Positions 43,426 to 52,112 are shown, numbered from the stretch's first letter. The stretch is DNA of 64,000 nucleotides from Microbacterium gubbeenense DSM 15944 (GCF_000422745.1 NZ_KE383914.1:228686-292685); one strand, 5' to 3'. A program made the numbers and translations. The notes: generated by a model from the sequence alone, not told the origin.

Positions 43426-44424
43426 GTGACGAGCGCGATTCGGGCGGAAACGCGCCGGGCCGAGCGGCGCCGGCGGGTCGAACGCCGCCGCAGGCGCGCC
43501 GTTGCGACGATCACCGCGACGCTGTCGGCATGCGTGATGATCGTCTCGGGCGCGCTGCTCGCCTCGTCGGCAACCGGCAGCGGCAGTGAGCCGCAGGCGA
43601 CGGGAACGGGTGCCGCGCAGACGCACGAGCTGGTCGTCCCGGATCCGACGTCGTCGCCGACGCCCGAACCGACCGCAGACGCGTCGGAAAAGAATGACGC
43701 CGAGCCGTTCTGCTCGCACGAGGTGACAGCGGCGATCGACTCGGGGGAATCCGAAGCCGTGGTCACGGCCGCGGGCGGGGGAGCGGCCTTCCGCGACGCC
43801 GTCGTATCGGGCGACGCCGACGCATGCATCGCGCTGGATCACCCGGCCTGGAACTGGGTCGTCGTCAACAAGCACCGGCCGATCGCTCCGGAGAACTTCG
43901 CCCCCGAGGTCACCTCGCCCGCGACGTTCAGTCCGATCGGGGCGCACCTCGCGCCGGAGGCCGCCGCGGCGCTCGACGAGATGACGCTGGCCGCGCAGAA
44001 CGCCGGCGTCGGCGACATCGGGCTCGAGAGCGGGTACCGGTCGTACGAGGCTCAGATCGAGGCGTACGACGCTCAGGTTCTGGCGCGCGGCACACGGGAC
44101 GGGGCCGACGAGACGTCCGCACGCCCCGGCTTCAGCGAGCACCAACTGGGGCTCGCGGCCGACCTCGTCGCGTGCGAGGCGGGCGTGTGCGGATCCATGT
44201 ACGAGTTCGGCGACTCGCCTCAGGGCCAATGGGTCGCCGAGAACGCCTCGACGTACGGCTGGATCGTGCGCTACACCGGCACGGAGACCGGCACGACGGG
44301 GTACGAGGCCGAGCCGTGGCACATGCGGTTCGTGGGCGTCGAGCTCGCAACCGCGTACGTCGACGGCGGGTACGAGACGTTCGAGGATTTCTGGGGCCTG
44401 GAGGCCGCACCCGACTACGAATGA
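43426..44424 (+). CDS. VanY-like D-Ala-D-Ala carboxypeptidase (M15B)
   Basis: 332-residue membrane-anchored peptidase trimming peptidoglycan stem peptides. It has a highly basic start (RRAERRRRVERRRRR), one TM/signal-anchor at about 25-48, a Pro/Thr/Glu linker, and a VanY catalytic domain (about 150-330). Zinc-site motifs are ESGYRSYEAQ, SEHQLGLAADLVAC (near 238; His and Asp ligands, SxHxxGxAxD type) and EPWHMRFVG (near 296; catalytic Glu and His ligand). The GTG at 43426 is preferred because GACAAT is exactly six bases upstream; a GTG three bases earlier is the alternative. An intrinsic terminator follows. Confidence 0.9.
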   Translation: MTSAIRAETRRAERRRRVERRRRRAVATITATLSACVMIVSGALLASSATGSGSEPQATGTGAAQTHELVVPDPTSSPTPEPTADASEKNDAEPFCSHEVTAAIDSGESEAVVTAAGGGAAFRDAVVSGDADACIALDHPAWNWVVVNKHRPIAPENFAPEVTSPATFSPIGAHLAPEAAAALDEMTLAAQNAGVGDIGLESGYRSYEAQIEAYDAQVLARGTRDGADETSARPGFSEHQLGLAADLVACEAGVCGSMYEFGDSPQGQWVAENASTYGWIVRYTGTETGTTGYEAEPWHMRFVGVELATAYVDGGYETFEDFWGLEAAPDYE

Positions 44425-44453
44425 GCCGCCCGCACGACGCCGTGCATCGCCAT

Positions 44454-44485
44454 GAAGCCGGTCTCCCGATAGGGAGGCCGGCTTC
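44454..44485 (+). terminator. terminator of VanY-like gene
   Basis: Stem GAAGCCGGTCTCCC / GGGAGGCCGGCTTC with GATA loop and one G-T pair, followed by TGCGTTT. Confidence 0.85.
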
Positions 44486-44516
44486 TGCGTTTCCGAGTCG
44501 CATCAACCGAATAAAG

Positions 44517-44535
44517 CATTAATTACTAATTAATG
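44517..44535. promoter_or_regulatory. 19-bp AT-rich operator of the galactonate operon
   Basis: CATTAATTA-C-TAATTAATG is a perfect nine-base inverted repeat with one central base, the most AT-rich stretch nearby. It abuts the -35 hexamer. The GntR/FadR-type repressor encoded at 46491-47201 is the likely ligand. Confidence 0.7.
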
Positions 44536-44564
44536 TTGACACCGGCGATGCGCGCGGGCACACT
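44536..44564 (+). promoter_or_regulatory. promoter of the galactonate operon
   Basis: Consensus -35 TTGACA (44536-44541), 17-bp spacer, -10 CACACT (44559-44564), giving a leader of about 28 nt before ATG 44599. Confidence 0.65.
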
Positions 44565-44598
44565 GGAAACGTTCATAGAAGCACGATGGCGAGGAAGC

Positions 44599-44798
44599 AT
44601 GCGCTCAAAGAAGTTGATAGCCGCCGGCCTGGCGATGGTCGCACTGTTGGGCGTCTCCGGCTGCGCCGGCCAGCTCGGCGCGGACGGCCGCGTTGCGGTC
44701 GTCTACCTCAACGCGGAGGGCTATTACGCGGGCGTTGAGCGCGGGCTCGAGTCGACGTTCGACGATTCATCCCGCGACGCGCAGATCATCTCGACGAA
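44599..44798 (+). pseudogene. 5' remnant of sugar ABC substrate-binding lipoprotein
   Basis: The first 66 or so codons of a periplasmic-binding-type lipoprotein survive: basic start MRSKKLIAAG, hydrophobic core, lipobox VSGC, then GRVAVVYLNAEGYYAGVERG, the first beta-alpha unit of a type-1 sugar-binding fold. GAGGAAG precedes ATG. After ISTNG the frame runs into unrelated sequence and stops at 44874, about 90 codons in total instead of over 300. Most of the gene and any permease or ATPase genes have been lost by deletion. Positioned directly behind the operator, it was presumably the operon's first gene. Confidence 0.8.
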
Positions 44799-45737
44799 TG
44801 GGCGGGGCCGCCGGATCCCGTGCTCGACTCGGGCGCGTATGCATGGCGGCGCGTCGACCACGCGGTGGGCGTGACGATCGCCCTCATGAGCGGAGCGGAT
44901 CCGCGCACGGGGCTGCGCATCACCCGCGAGCTGACGCTGCGCGACGGCGAAGCGTCGTACGACCTGTCGCTTCGGGCCGAGAACACGGCGGACCGGCCCG
45001 TGAGCTGGTCGTTGTGGAACGTGACGCAGCGGCGTGCGGGAGATCCCGGCGACGGGGGAGTCTGGGTCGGCCTCGACCGCGGCGACCTCGAGCTCGTCGA
45101 GCTCGTGCCGGGAACCGGCGTTCCCACCGCGGAGCGGTCGGCCGACACCGCGTTCGTCCCGCACCAGGATGTGGTCGGCAAGCTCGGGTTCCCGACCGCG
45201 GCCGGTTGGCTCGCGCACGGTGCCCACGGATCGACGACGTCGCAGGCGTTCCGCGTCGAGCGGGATCGAACCTACCCGGACGGCGGTTCGCGCGTCGAGG
45301 TCTGGATGGAGCATCCGCTCGACGCGCCGTTGGTGCACTTGGACGGGCTCCAGCCGACCTCGCGGATCGTGGAGATCGAGGTGCTGGGCCCGCGGGTCGA
45401 GCTCGCGCCGGGCGAGAGCATGGAGCTACGCATCACCACCGGAATCGGCGAGGGCACCGAACCCGTGACCGCCGTCAGCGACGCCGGTCATTGGGGCTCT
45501 CCTGCGCCCGCCGGCAACGGCTCAGCGATCGGCTTCTTCCCGTACGTGACCGGATCCCTTCAGGTCGAGCGCACAGGCGAAGAGCTCACCCTCGTGAACG
45601 CCGGTTCACCGGTCGCCGTGAGCGTGCGAGCGGATCTTCGCGGCGAGCCGTTGCGCGTATGTTCGGATGACGGAATGACGGCCTGGGCCGCGGGGATCCT
45701 CGCGATGCCCGACCACGACGAGGGAGCAGACCGATGA
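44799..45737 (+). pseudogene. 3' remnant of DUF4380-like (mutarotase-fold) gene
   Basis: An open frame beginning around WAGPPDPVLDSGAYAW lacks the N-terminal third expected for this fold, then continues intact for about 310 codons (LRITRELTLRDGEASYDLSL, RPVSWSLWNVTQ, IGFFPYVTG) to a normal stop. Its frame differs from that of the lipoprotein remnant upstream. GTG at 44820 could restart translation, so a truncated protein may still be made. It ends in an ATGA overlap with the SDR gene. DUF4380 membership is by pattern recall and moderately sure; it was probably a sugar epimerase-like protein. Confidence 0.65.
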
Positions 45738-46465
45738 CCCCGACGGTCCTCATCACCGGCGCGACGCGCGGAATCGGCGCGGCGACCGCCGCGCGCATGG
45801 CCGCGGACGGCTGGAACGTCGCGCTGTTCGACATCGACGAGGGCGTGCGGGAGACTGCTGTCGCGCTCGCCGGATCCTGCCGCGGCTACGTCGGCGACGT
45901 CTCGGATGAGGCGGACTGGGCGCGTGTCGTGGCGGAGGTTCACAAGGACCTCGGCCCAGTCGACGCGCTGGTCTCCAATGCGCTGGTGACGGATCCCACG
46001 CCGATCGATCGGATGGAGCTGTCGTCCTGGCAGCGCCAGATCGACGTGAACCTGACCGGATCCTTCCACGCGATGCGCGCCTGCCTGCCCGACCTCGTGC
46101 GCGAGCGCGACGGCCGTGTCGTGATCGTCTCGTCGGTGCACGCCGCGTTCGGGCTGCCCAACGTGCCGGGATACGCGGCGACGAAGGCGGGGCTCACCGG
46201 CCTCACCCGTCAGCTCGCCGTGCAGTACGGCGGACAGGTGCGCGTGAACTGCGTCGTGCCCGGTCCGATCCGTACGGCGCAGTGGGACCGACTGAGCGAT
46301 GACGAGATCGCGAAGAGCGCGGGCGAGACCGTGATGGGGCGCCTCGGCAACCCGGGCGAGGTGGCGGGCGCCATAGCCTTTCTCCTGGGGGAGGACGCCT
46401 CCTTCATCACCGGAACCACGCTGACCGTCGACGGTGGCTGGAGCATTACGAAGAACTCGTCATGA
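45734..46465 (+). CDS. short-chain dehydrogenase, probable aldose dehydrogenase
   Basis: 243-residue classical SDR. The Rossmann cofactor loop is TGATRGIGAA (residues 8-17); Asp after FDID at the end of strand 2 favours NAD over NADP. The usual NAG motif position reads VSNAL, the catalytic Ser is in IVSSVHAA, and the Tyr/Lys pair is in GYAATKAG. The ending LTVDGGWSI is typical. It is translationally coupled to the DUF4380 remnant. Given the dgoD, aldolase and kinase genes downstream, it plausibly oxidises galactose or a similar aldose to the lactone that feeds galactonate; the substrate is inferred. Confidence 0.85.
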   Translation: MTPTVLITGATRGIGAATAARMAADGWNVALFDIDEGVRETAVALAGSCRGYVGDVSDEADWARVVAEVHKDLGPVDALVSNALVTDPTPIDRMELSSWQRQIDVNLTGSFHAMRACLPDLVRERDGRVVIVSSVHAAFGLPNVPGYAATKAGLTGLTRQLAVQYGGQVRVNCVVPGPIRTAQWDRLSDDEIAKSAGETVMGRLGNPGEVAGAIAFLLGEDASFITGTTLTVDGGWSITKNSS

Positions 46466-46490
46466 ACTCAGGGCGAGGAAAGGACACACT

Positions 46491-47201
46491 GTGAGCAGGT
46501 ACATCGGGCGAGGGGTCCACGGGACCACCGTCGAAGTGTTGGGTGCGCAGATCGTCGACGGCACCCTGGCTCCCGGAGATGTGCTCGACCTCTCGGTGAT
46601 CGGGCGCGCGCTCGACGTGTCGCTGACCGCGCTGCGCGAAGCGATCAAGGTGCTGATGGCGAAGGGCCTCCTCGATGCGCGACAGAAGAAGGGGACGTTC
46701 GTGCGACCGCGCGAGGAGTGGAACGTCCTCGACAGCGACGTGATCCGCTGGCGCCATCAATCGGGCGACGCCGTGGGGGTGCAGCGCGACCTCGCTGAGG
46801 TGCGGCGGGCGATCGAGCCCGCGGCCGCGGGCCTTGCGGCCGAGCGCCGCACCGACGAGGATCTCGTCGAGCTCGAGCAGGCGCTCGAGGAGATGCGGGG
46901 CGCACGCGGCGGATCCGCCCACGATTCCGCGGGCGCCGACCTGCGGTTCCATCAGGCGCTGCTCGGCGCGACGCACAACGAGCTGTTCGCTCAGATGAGC
47001 ATCTTCGTCGAGCCGGCGCTGCTCATCCGCGACGAGCTCGTGCACGGGCACGAGGTGACGGATCCGGTGCCGAGCCATGGGCGGGTGGTCGAGGCCATCA
47101 TCGCGCAGGACGCCGACGCCGCGGCCGACGCGGCTCGAGCGCTGCTCGATGACAGCGTCGCCGATGTCGAGAAGGTACTGACCGAGGAGCATGACGCGTG
47201 A
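46491..47201 (+). CDS. GntR-family (FadR subfamily) regulator of galactonate operon
   Basis: 236-residue regulator. The winged HTH (residues about 8-75) contains VLGAQIVDGTLAPGDVLDL, VSLTALREAIKVLMAKGLLDARQKKGTFV; an FCD effector-binding domain (about 95-230) has DLAEVRRAIEPAAAGLAAER, FHQALLGATHNELF and SHGRVVEAI with the metal-binding His set. This matches DgoR-type repressors. GTG 46491 follows GGAAAGG. Its stop overlaps the dgoD start (GTGA). The likely operator is the perfect palindrome at 44517-44535. Confidence 0.9.
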   Translation: MSRYIGRGVHGTTVEVLGAQIVDGTLAPGDVLDLSVIGRALDVSLTALREAIKVLMAKGLLDARQKKGTFVRPREEWNVLDSDVIRWRHQSGDAVGVQRDLAEVRRAIEPAAAGLAAERRTDEDLVELEQALEEMRGARGGSAHDSAGADLRFHQALLGATHNELFAQMSIFVEPALLIRDELVHGHEVTDPVPSHGRVVEAIIAQDADAAADAARALLDDSVADVEKVLTEEHDA

Positions 47202-48346
47202 AGATCACACGTATTGAGACGTTCGCCGTGCCGCCCCGATGGGTGTTCTGCCGGATCGAGACCGACGAGGGCATCGTCGGGTGGGGCGAGCCCGTCGTCG
47301 AGGGTCGCGCGGAGACGGTTCGTGCCGCGGTCGCGGAGCTCAGCGAGCTGCTGATCGGCCGTGATCCGCGCCGGATCGAACAGCACTGGCAGGTGCTGAC
47401 GAAGGGCGGCTTCTACCGGGGCGGCCCAGTGCTGTCGAGCGCCGTCGCCGGTCTGGATCAGGCGCTCTGGGACGTCCTCGGCAAGTCGCTCGGCGTGCCC
47501 GTGCATCAGCTCCTCGGCGGCCACGTGCGCGACCGGGTGCGGGTCTACGGATGGATCGGCGGCGACGAACCGAGCGCCGTCGCCGACGCGGCCGAGCAGC
47601 AGGTCGCGGCGGGCCTGACCGCGATCAAGATGAACGCGACGGGGCGGTGGGATCGCCTCGCCGCGCCCGCGGGGATCGCGGAGGTCGTACAGCGCGTATC
47701 CGACGTCCGCGAGGCGGTGGGTGATTCGGTCGATATCGGCATCGACTTCCATGGCCGGGTCGGCGTCGCCGACGCGCGCCGGCTGATCGGGGCGGTCGCG
47801 CCGATGCGCCCGCTGTTCATCGAGGAGCCGGTGCTGCCGGAACTGGCCATGCACCTGCCCGACATCGTGTCGACCTCGGACGTTCCGATTGCGACGGGGG
47901 AGCGACTGTATAGTCGCGCCGAGTTCCTCGCGCCGCTGCAGGCGGGCGTGGCCGTCGTCCAGCCCGACCTCTCGCACGCGGGTGGTATTTCCGAGGTGCG
48001 CCGGATCGCGGCGCTCGCGGAGACCTATGGCGCCCTCCTCGCACCGCACTGCCCGCTGGGCCCGATCGCGCTGGCATCGAGCCTGCAGGTGGCGTTCGCG
48101 ACGCCGAACTTCCTGCTGCAGGAGCAGTCGATCGGTATCCATTACAACAAGGGAAGCGCGGAACTGCTCGACTACGTGCTCGATCGCGCACCGCTGGCGT
48201 TCGTTGGCGGCCACATCGAGCGCTGGGACGCGCCGGGCGTCGGAATCGACGTCGACGAGGCTGCAGTGCGGCGCGCGGACAGCAACGACGAACCTTGGCG
48301 CGGCCCCGTCTGGCAGCACTCGGATGGTTCGTTCGCCGAGTGGTGA
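47198..48346 (+). CDS. dgoD: D-galactonate dehydratase (DgoD)
   Basis: Enolase-superfamily dehydratase of 382 residues converting D-galactonate to 2-keto-3-deoxygalactonate. It follows E. coli DgoD closely by recall: MKITRIETF-type start, ETDEGIVGWGEPVVEGR, GGFYRGGPVLSSAVAGLDQALWD, metal ligands in GIDFHGRVG, FIEEPVLPE and IATGERLYSR, catalytic His in LAPHCPLGPIALA, QEQSIGIHYNKG and the final FAEW. The start is the GTG of a GTGA overlap with the repressor gene. The aldolase gene follows after 25 nt. Confidence 0.95.
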   Translation: MKITRIETFAVPPRWVFCRIETDEGIVGWGEPVVEGRAETVRAAVAELSELLIGRDPRRIEQHWQVLTKGGFYRGGPVLSSAVAGLDQALWDVLGKSLGVPVHQLLGGHVRDRVRVYGWIGGDEPSAVADAAEQQVAAGLTAIKMNATGRWDRLAAPAGIAEVVQRVSDVREAVGDSVDIGIDFHGRVGVADARRLIGAVAPMRPLFIEEPVLPELAMHLPDIVSTSDVPIATGERLYSRAEFLAPLQAGVAVVQPDLSHAGGISEVRRIAALAETYGALLAPHCPLGPIALASSLQVAFATPNFLLQEQSIGIHYNKGSAELLDYVLDRAPLAFVGGHIERWDAPGVGIDVDEAAVRRADSNDEPWRGPVWQHSDGSFAEW

Positions 48347-48371
48347 CGAGCCGCGACGAAAGGACTGAAGT

Positions 48372-48992
48372 ATGTCACTCATCGAAGATCTTGCAGCCGA
48401 TCGCTTGCTCGCGATCATCCGCGGAAAGGACGTGGAGGCGTCGATCGCGACCGCGATCGCACTCGTCGACGAAGGCGTGCGCTCGATGGAGATCTCGCTC
48501 AGCAGTGCGGATGCTCTGACCGTCCTCTCGGAGGTGTCCTCGGCGCTCGGCGACCGTGTGCGTCTCGGGGCGGGCACCGTTCTCACTCCCGCCGATGTGG
48601 ATGCCGCCCTCGACAACGGCGCGACCTATATCGTGACCCCCGCCATCGCGCCGTCGATCTCGACGGCCGTGGATCGCGGCGTGCCCGTGCTGTGCGGTGC
48701 GCTTACTCCGACCGAGGTGCTTACGGCACTCGATGCCGGGGCGGATGCCGTGAAGCTGTTTCCCGTCTCGTCGATGGGGCCGCGCTACGTGAAGGATCTG
48801 CGCGCGCCATTCCCGAGCACACCGTTCGTCCCCGTGGGCGGAGTGGGCGTCGACGAAGCCGAGGGCTTCCTGGCCGACGGAGCGGTCGCGGTCGGCGTCG
48901 CGAGCCCGCTGCTCGGCGACGCGGCCAACGGCGGAGATCTCGACGCGCTGCGCGAGCGCGCTCGCCGCTTCCTGAACGCAGTTTGCCGGTGA
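48372..48992 (+). CDS. dgoA: 2-keto-3-deoxy-6-phosphogalactonate aldolase (KDPG-aldolase family)
   Basis: 206-residue class I aldolase cleaving 2-keto-3-deoxy-6-phosphogalactonate to pyruvate and glyceraldehyde-3-phosphate. The N-terminal RLLAIIRGKDVE provides Arg near residue 17; the Glu of MEISLSS aids proton transfer; LGAGTVLTPADV is the phosphate loop region; the Schiff-base Lys is in GADAVKLFPVS (near residue 126). FVPVGGVGVDEA follows. It shares a GTGA overlap with the kinase gene. The galactonate rather than gluconate branch is inferred from dgoD. Confidence 0.9.
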   Translation: MSLIEDLAADRLLAIIRGKDVEASIATAIALVDEGVRSMEISLSSADALTVLSEVSSALGDRVRLGAGTVLTPADVDAALDNGATYIVTPAIAPSISTAVDRGVPVLCGALTPTEVLTALDAGADAVKLFPVSSMGPRYVKDLRAPFPSTPFVPVGGVGVDEAEGFLADGAVAVGVASPLLGDAANGGDLDALRERARRFLNAVCR

Positions 48993-49915
48993 GCGTCGAC
49001 GTCGTCACTGCCGGCGAGTCGATGCTTGCGCTGCGCGGGGAGGGGCCGCTCCGACTGGGTGGCGGCCTCGCGGTCTCGATCGCAGGTGCGGAGAGCAACG
49101 TCGCGATCGGGATGTCGCGACTCGGTCACCGTGTCGCGTGGGCCGGACGCGTCGGACAGGACGAATCGGGATCCCTCGTGATGCGCACGCTCGCGGCGGA
49201 AGGCGTGGAATGCGGCGGGGTCGTCCGCGACGGCGACCGCGCGACGGGCATGCTGATCTTCGAGAAGCGCCTGCCCGATGTCACGCGGGTCGAGTACCAC
49301 AGGCGCGATTCCGCAGGGTCGCGCTGGTGTGCAGCCGACGCTGAGCGGGCACTGTCGCTGAACCCGCGCCTCGTGCACGTCACGGGGATCACTCCGGCGC
49401 TTTCGCAGGAGGCGCGTGAAGCCACCCACGCGCTGGTCGATGGGGCGAAGCGACAGGGTGCGACCGTCAGCGTCGACATCAACTTCCGATCGCGTCTGTG
49501 GAGTGCGGAAACGGCTGCTCCGCACCTCAGGCGCTTGGTCAGTGGCGCCGACATCGTCATTGCGTCGCCCGACGAGCTCGATCTCGTCGGCGGCGATCCC
49601 GCCGCGCTGATCCGCGCAGGAGCTCGCGAGGTCGTCGTCAAGAACGGGGTTGCCGGAGCGACTGCTCACGAGGCTGACCGCACTGTGACCGTGCCGGCGA
49701 GACGTGTAACGGTCGTCGATTCGATCGGCGCCGGGGACGCTTTCTCCGCCGGATATCTTTCTGGTTGGCTCGACGAGCTCTCTCTCGAAGAGCGGATGGA
49801 GCGCGCGCACACTCTCGGCGCATTCGCCGTCGCGAGCCACGGCGATTGGGAAGGTCTGCCGCGACGTGATGAGCTCGATTTGATCGACCTCGCAAGCGGC
49901 GACGCCGTGCGCTGA
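48989..49915 (+). CDS. PfkB-family 2-keto-3-deoxygalactonate/gluconate kinase
   Basis: 308-residue ribokinase-family sugar kinase. N-terminal VVTAGESMLAL and LGGGLAVSIAGAESNVAIGMSRLG carry the substrate-side GG motif; VSVDINFRSRLW and VIASPDELDLVGGD lie mid-protein. The C-terminal PfkB signature VDSIGAGDAFSAGYLSG (near residue 247) holds the catalytic Asp and anion hole. GTG 48989 overlaps the aldolase stop. It would phosphorylate KDGal before aldol cleavage, completing the DeLey-Doudoroff route with dgoD and the aldolase; the classical DgoK belongs to a different kinase family. Confidence 0.88.
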   Translation: MSVDVVTAGESMLALRGEGPLRLGGGLAVSIAGAESNVAIGMSRLGHRVAWAGRVGQDESGSLVMRTLAAEGVECGGVVRDGDRATGMLIFEKRLPDVTRVEYHRRDSAGSRWCAADAERALSLNPRLVHVTGITPALSQEAREATHALVDGAKRQGATVSVDINFRSRLWSAETAAPHLRRLVSGADIVIASPDELDLVGGDPAALIRAGAREVVVKNGVAGATAHEADRTVTVPARRVTVVDSIGAGDAFSAGYLSGWLDELSLEERMERAHTLGAFAVASHGDWEGLPRRDELDLIDLASGDAVR

Positions 49916-50042
49916 GCCCCGTCGTATGCCCGCGTGCGGCGCGGGAAGGCCGATCAGCGCCGACTGAGAGCCGTATCAGAAATTTGGGTGCAGTGAGTAA
50001 CAATCAGTGATCAATTCGTGCCGAGCGTTTAGCCTAGGTTCC

Positions 50043-50082
50043 GAGGGGACCGTATACGTGGAGCGTTACGGTCCCCTCATCT
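50043..50082 (+). terminator. intrinsic terminator upstream of recQ
   Basis: Perfect 12-bp stem GAGGGGACCGTA / TACGGTCCCCTC with a 12-base loop, then ATCTTTT. It lies 128 nt after the kinase stop; the stretch between is AT-rich for this genome and shows no gene. Confidence 0.85.
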
Positions 50083-50132
50083 TTTCTGAGCTAGTCATCT
50101 ACAGGCCTGAAACCGATGTCGCGGGTGGCTCC

Positions 50133-50144
50133 TAGGCTGGACGT
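50133..50144 (+). promoter_or_regulatory. -10 element of leaderless recQ
   Basis: TAGGCT (50133-50138), six bases, ATG 50145; no ribosome-binding site. Confidence 0.55.
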
Positions 50145-52112
50145 ATGACGCAGTCGCAGTATGAGCCCGACGACGCGTGGTTCCCTCCCGAGGAGCCGCC
50201 CGCCGACATGTACGACGAGTACGAGGGCGGCGCGATCAGCTGGGCGGATCCGTTCGCCGTTGCGGCTTCCACATCTCCCGTGGATCGCTCGGCGCGGGCG
50301 CCGCAGCACGCGGGCGGCCTCGAGACGCTCCAGACGGTCTACGGGTTCGACTCGTTCCGCGGCGATCAGGCGGATGTCGTCGAGCACGTGATCTCGGGCG
50401 GCGATGCGATCGTGCTGATGCCGACGGGCGGCGGCAAGAGCGTCTGTTATCAGATTCCCGCGCTCGTGCGCGAGGGCACGGGGCTCGTCGTCTCGCCCCT
50501 GATTGCGCTCATGCACGATCAGGTGGATGCAATGCGGGCCAACGGCGTCGCGGCCGCGTACCTGAACTCGACGCAGCAGCCGGCCGAGCGTGCCGAGGTC
50601 GAGCGCGCGTACCTCGCCGGCGAACTCGACCTCATCTACGTCGCTCCCGAGCGGCTGTCGAACTCGCAGACGCGCGCTCTGCTCGCAAAAGGAACCCTGA
50701 GCGTCATCGCGATCGACGAGGCGCACTGCGTGAGCCAGTGGGGTCACGATTTCCGGCCCGATTACCTCGCTCTCGGCGATCTCGGTGAGGCGTTCCCCGG
50801 CGTGCCGCGGGTCGCGCTCACAGCGACCGCGACGCGCGAGACGCACGAGGAGATCACCGAGCGGCTGCACCTCGACACCGCGCGGCACTTCGTCGCGAGC
50901 TTCGACCGGCCGAACATCCAGTACCGCATCGAGGCGAAGAACGACGCGCGCAAGCAGCTTTTGCAGTTCATCCGGTCGCTGCCCGACCGATCCGCCGGCA
51001 TCGTCTACGCGCTCAGCCGCAAGTCGGTTGAACAGACGGCGACGTTCCTGGCGGGGCAGGGGATCGACGCGGTTCCCTACCACGCAGGTCTTCCCGCCGA
51101 GACGCGGATGGCCCATCAGTCACGGTTCCTGCGCGAGGACGGCGTGGTCGTCGTTGCGACCATCGCGTTCGGCATGGGCATCGATAAGCCCGATGTGCGC
51201 TTCGTCGCGCACGTCGACCTGCCGAAATCCGTCGAGGGCTATTACCAGGAGACAGGCCGCGCGGGCCGCGATGGCGAACCCAGCATCGCGTGGATGGCTT
51301 ACGGCCTCGGCGACGTCGTGCAGCAACGGCGCATGATCCAGCAGGGCGGCGGCGACCGCACGCTGCAGATGCGGCAGAACCAGCACCTCGACGCAATGCT
51401 CGCGCTGTGTGAGACGGTGTCGTGCCGGCGACAGAATCTGCTGGGCTACTTCGGTCAGCAGTCCGAGCCGTGCGGTAACTGCGACACGTGCCTCGAGCCG
51501 CCGAAGACGTGGGACGGGCTCGTCGCCGCGCAGAAACTGATGTCGACGATCGTGCGCCTCGAGCGTGAGCGCGGTCAATCGTTCGGCGCCGGCCACCTCA
51601 TCGACATCCTGCGCGGCAAGGAGAACGAGCGTGTCCGTCGCTTCGGTCATGACAAGCTCGCGACGTACGGCATTGGCGAGGATTTGTCGGATCAGGACTG
51701 GCGCAGCGTGATCCGTCAGTTGCTCGCCTCCGGTCTGCTCGCACCGCAGGGCGAGTACAACACCCTTGGGGTGACCCCGGCCTCGGCGGGCGTGCTGCGC
51801 GGCGAGACGCCCGTGCTGCTGCGGCAGGACGTCATCGGGCGGAAGGTGCGGTCGTCCGTGCGCAAGACGTCGGCGGCCGACACTTTGGACGAGGGCGATC
51901 GGGATCTCTTCGAGAGGCTGCGTGCATGGCGTGCGGGACAGGCGCGAGAGCAGGGGGTCCCGGCGTACATCGTGTTCGGTGACGCGACACTGCGCGCGCT
52001 CGCCGAACATCGGCCCGCCACGCTCGACGCGCTCGACAGCATCAGCGGCATCGGCCAGAAGAAGCGCGATGCGTACGGCGACCAGGTGCTCGAGGTCGTC
52101 GCGGCCGGCTGA
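50145..52112 (+). CDS. recQ: ATP-dependent DNA helicase RecQ
   Basis: 3'-5' DNA helicase of 655 residues. After a 55-residue acidic N-terminal extension come the RecQ motifs: motif 0 FRGDQADVV, Walker A MPTGGGKSVCYQIPAL, SPLIALMHDQV, DEAH box AIDEAHCVSQWGHDFRPDY with the RecQ aromatic loop, SAGIVYALSRKSVEQ and TGRAGRDGE. A zinc domain has four cysteines (MLALCETVSC, EPCGNCDTC). A winged-helix region is near 450-550, and a C-terminal HRDC-type domain ends at LDALDSISGIGQKKRDAYG. It appears leaderless and monocistronic. Confidence 0.97.
   Translation: MTQSQYEPDDAWFPPEEPPADMYDEYEGGAISWADPFAVAASTSPVDRSARAPQHAGGLETLQTVYGFDSFRGDQADVVEHVISGGDAIVLMPTGGGKSVCYQIPALVREGTGLVVSPLIALMHDQVDAMRANGVAAAYLNSTQQPAERAEVERAYLAGELDLIYVAPERLSNSQTRALLAKGTLSVIAIDEAHCVSQWGHDFRPDYLALGDLGEAFPGVPRVALTATATRETHEEITERLHLDTARHFVASFDRPNIQYRIEAKNDARKQLLQFIRSLPDRSAGIVYALSRKSVEQTATFLAGQGIDAVPYHAGLPAETRMAHQSRFLREDGVVVVATIAFGMGIDKPDVRFVAHVDLPKSVEGYYQETGRAGRDGEPSIAWMAYGLGDVVQQRRMIQQGGGDRTLQMRQNQHLDAMLALCETVSCRRQNLLGYFGQQSEPCGNCDTCLEPPKTWDGLVAAQKLMSTIVRLERERGQSFGAGHLIDILRGKENERVRRFGHDKLATYGIGEDLSDQDWRSVIRQLLASGLLAPQGEYNTLGVTPASAGVLRGETPVLLRQDVIGRKVRSSVRKTSAADTLDEGDRDLFERLRAWRAGQAREQGVPAYIVFGDATLRALAEHRPATLDALDSISGIGQKKRDAYGDQVLEVVAAG

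Noticed and set aside
40278-43829. 1183-codon open frame antisense to the helicase and epimerase genes
   Set aside because: Crosses two convincing genes and a terminator on the plus strand. Its Ala/Val/Thr repeats are the complement of the helicase RGG repeat.
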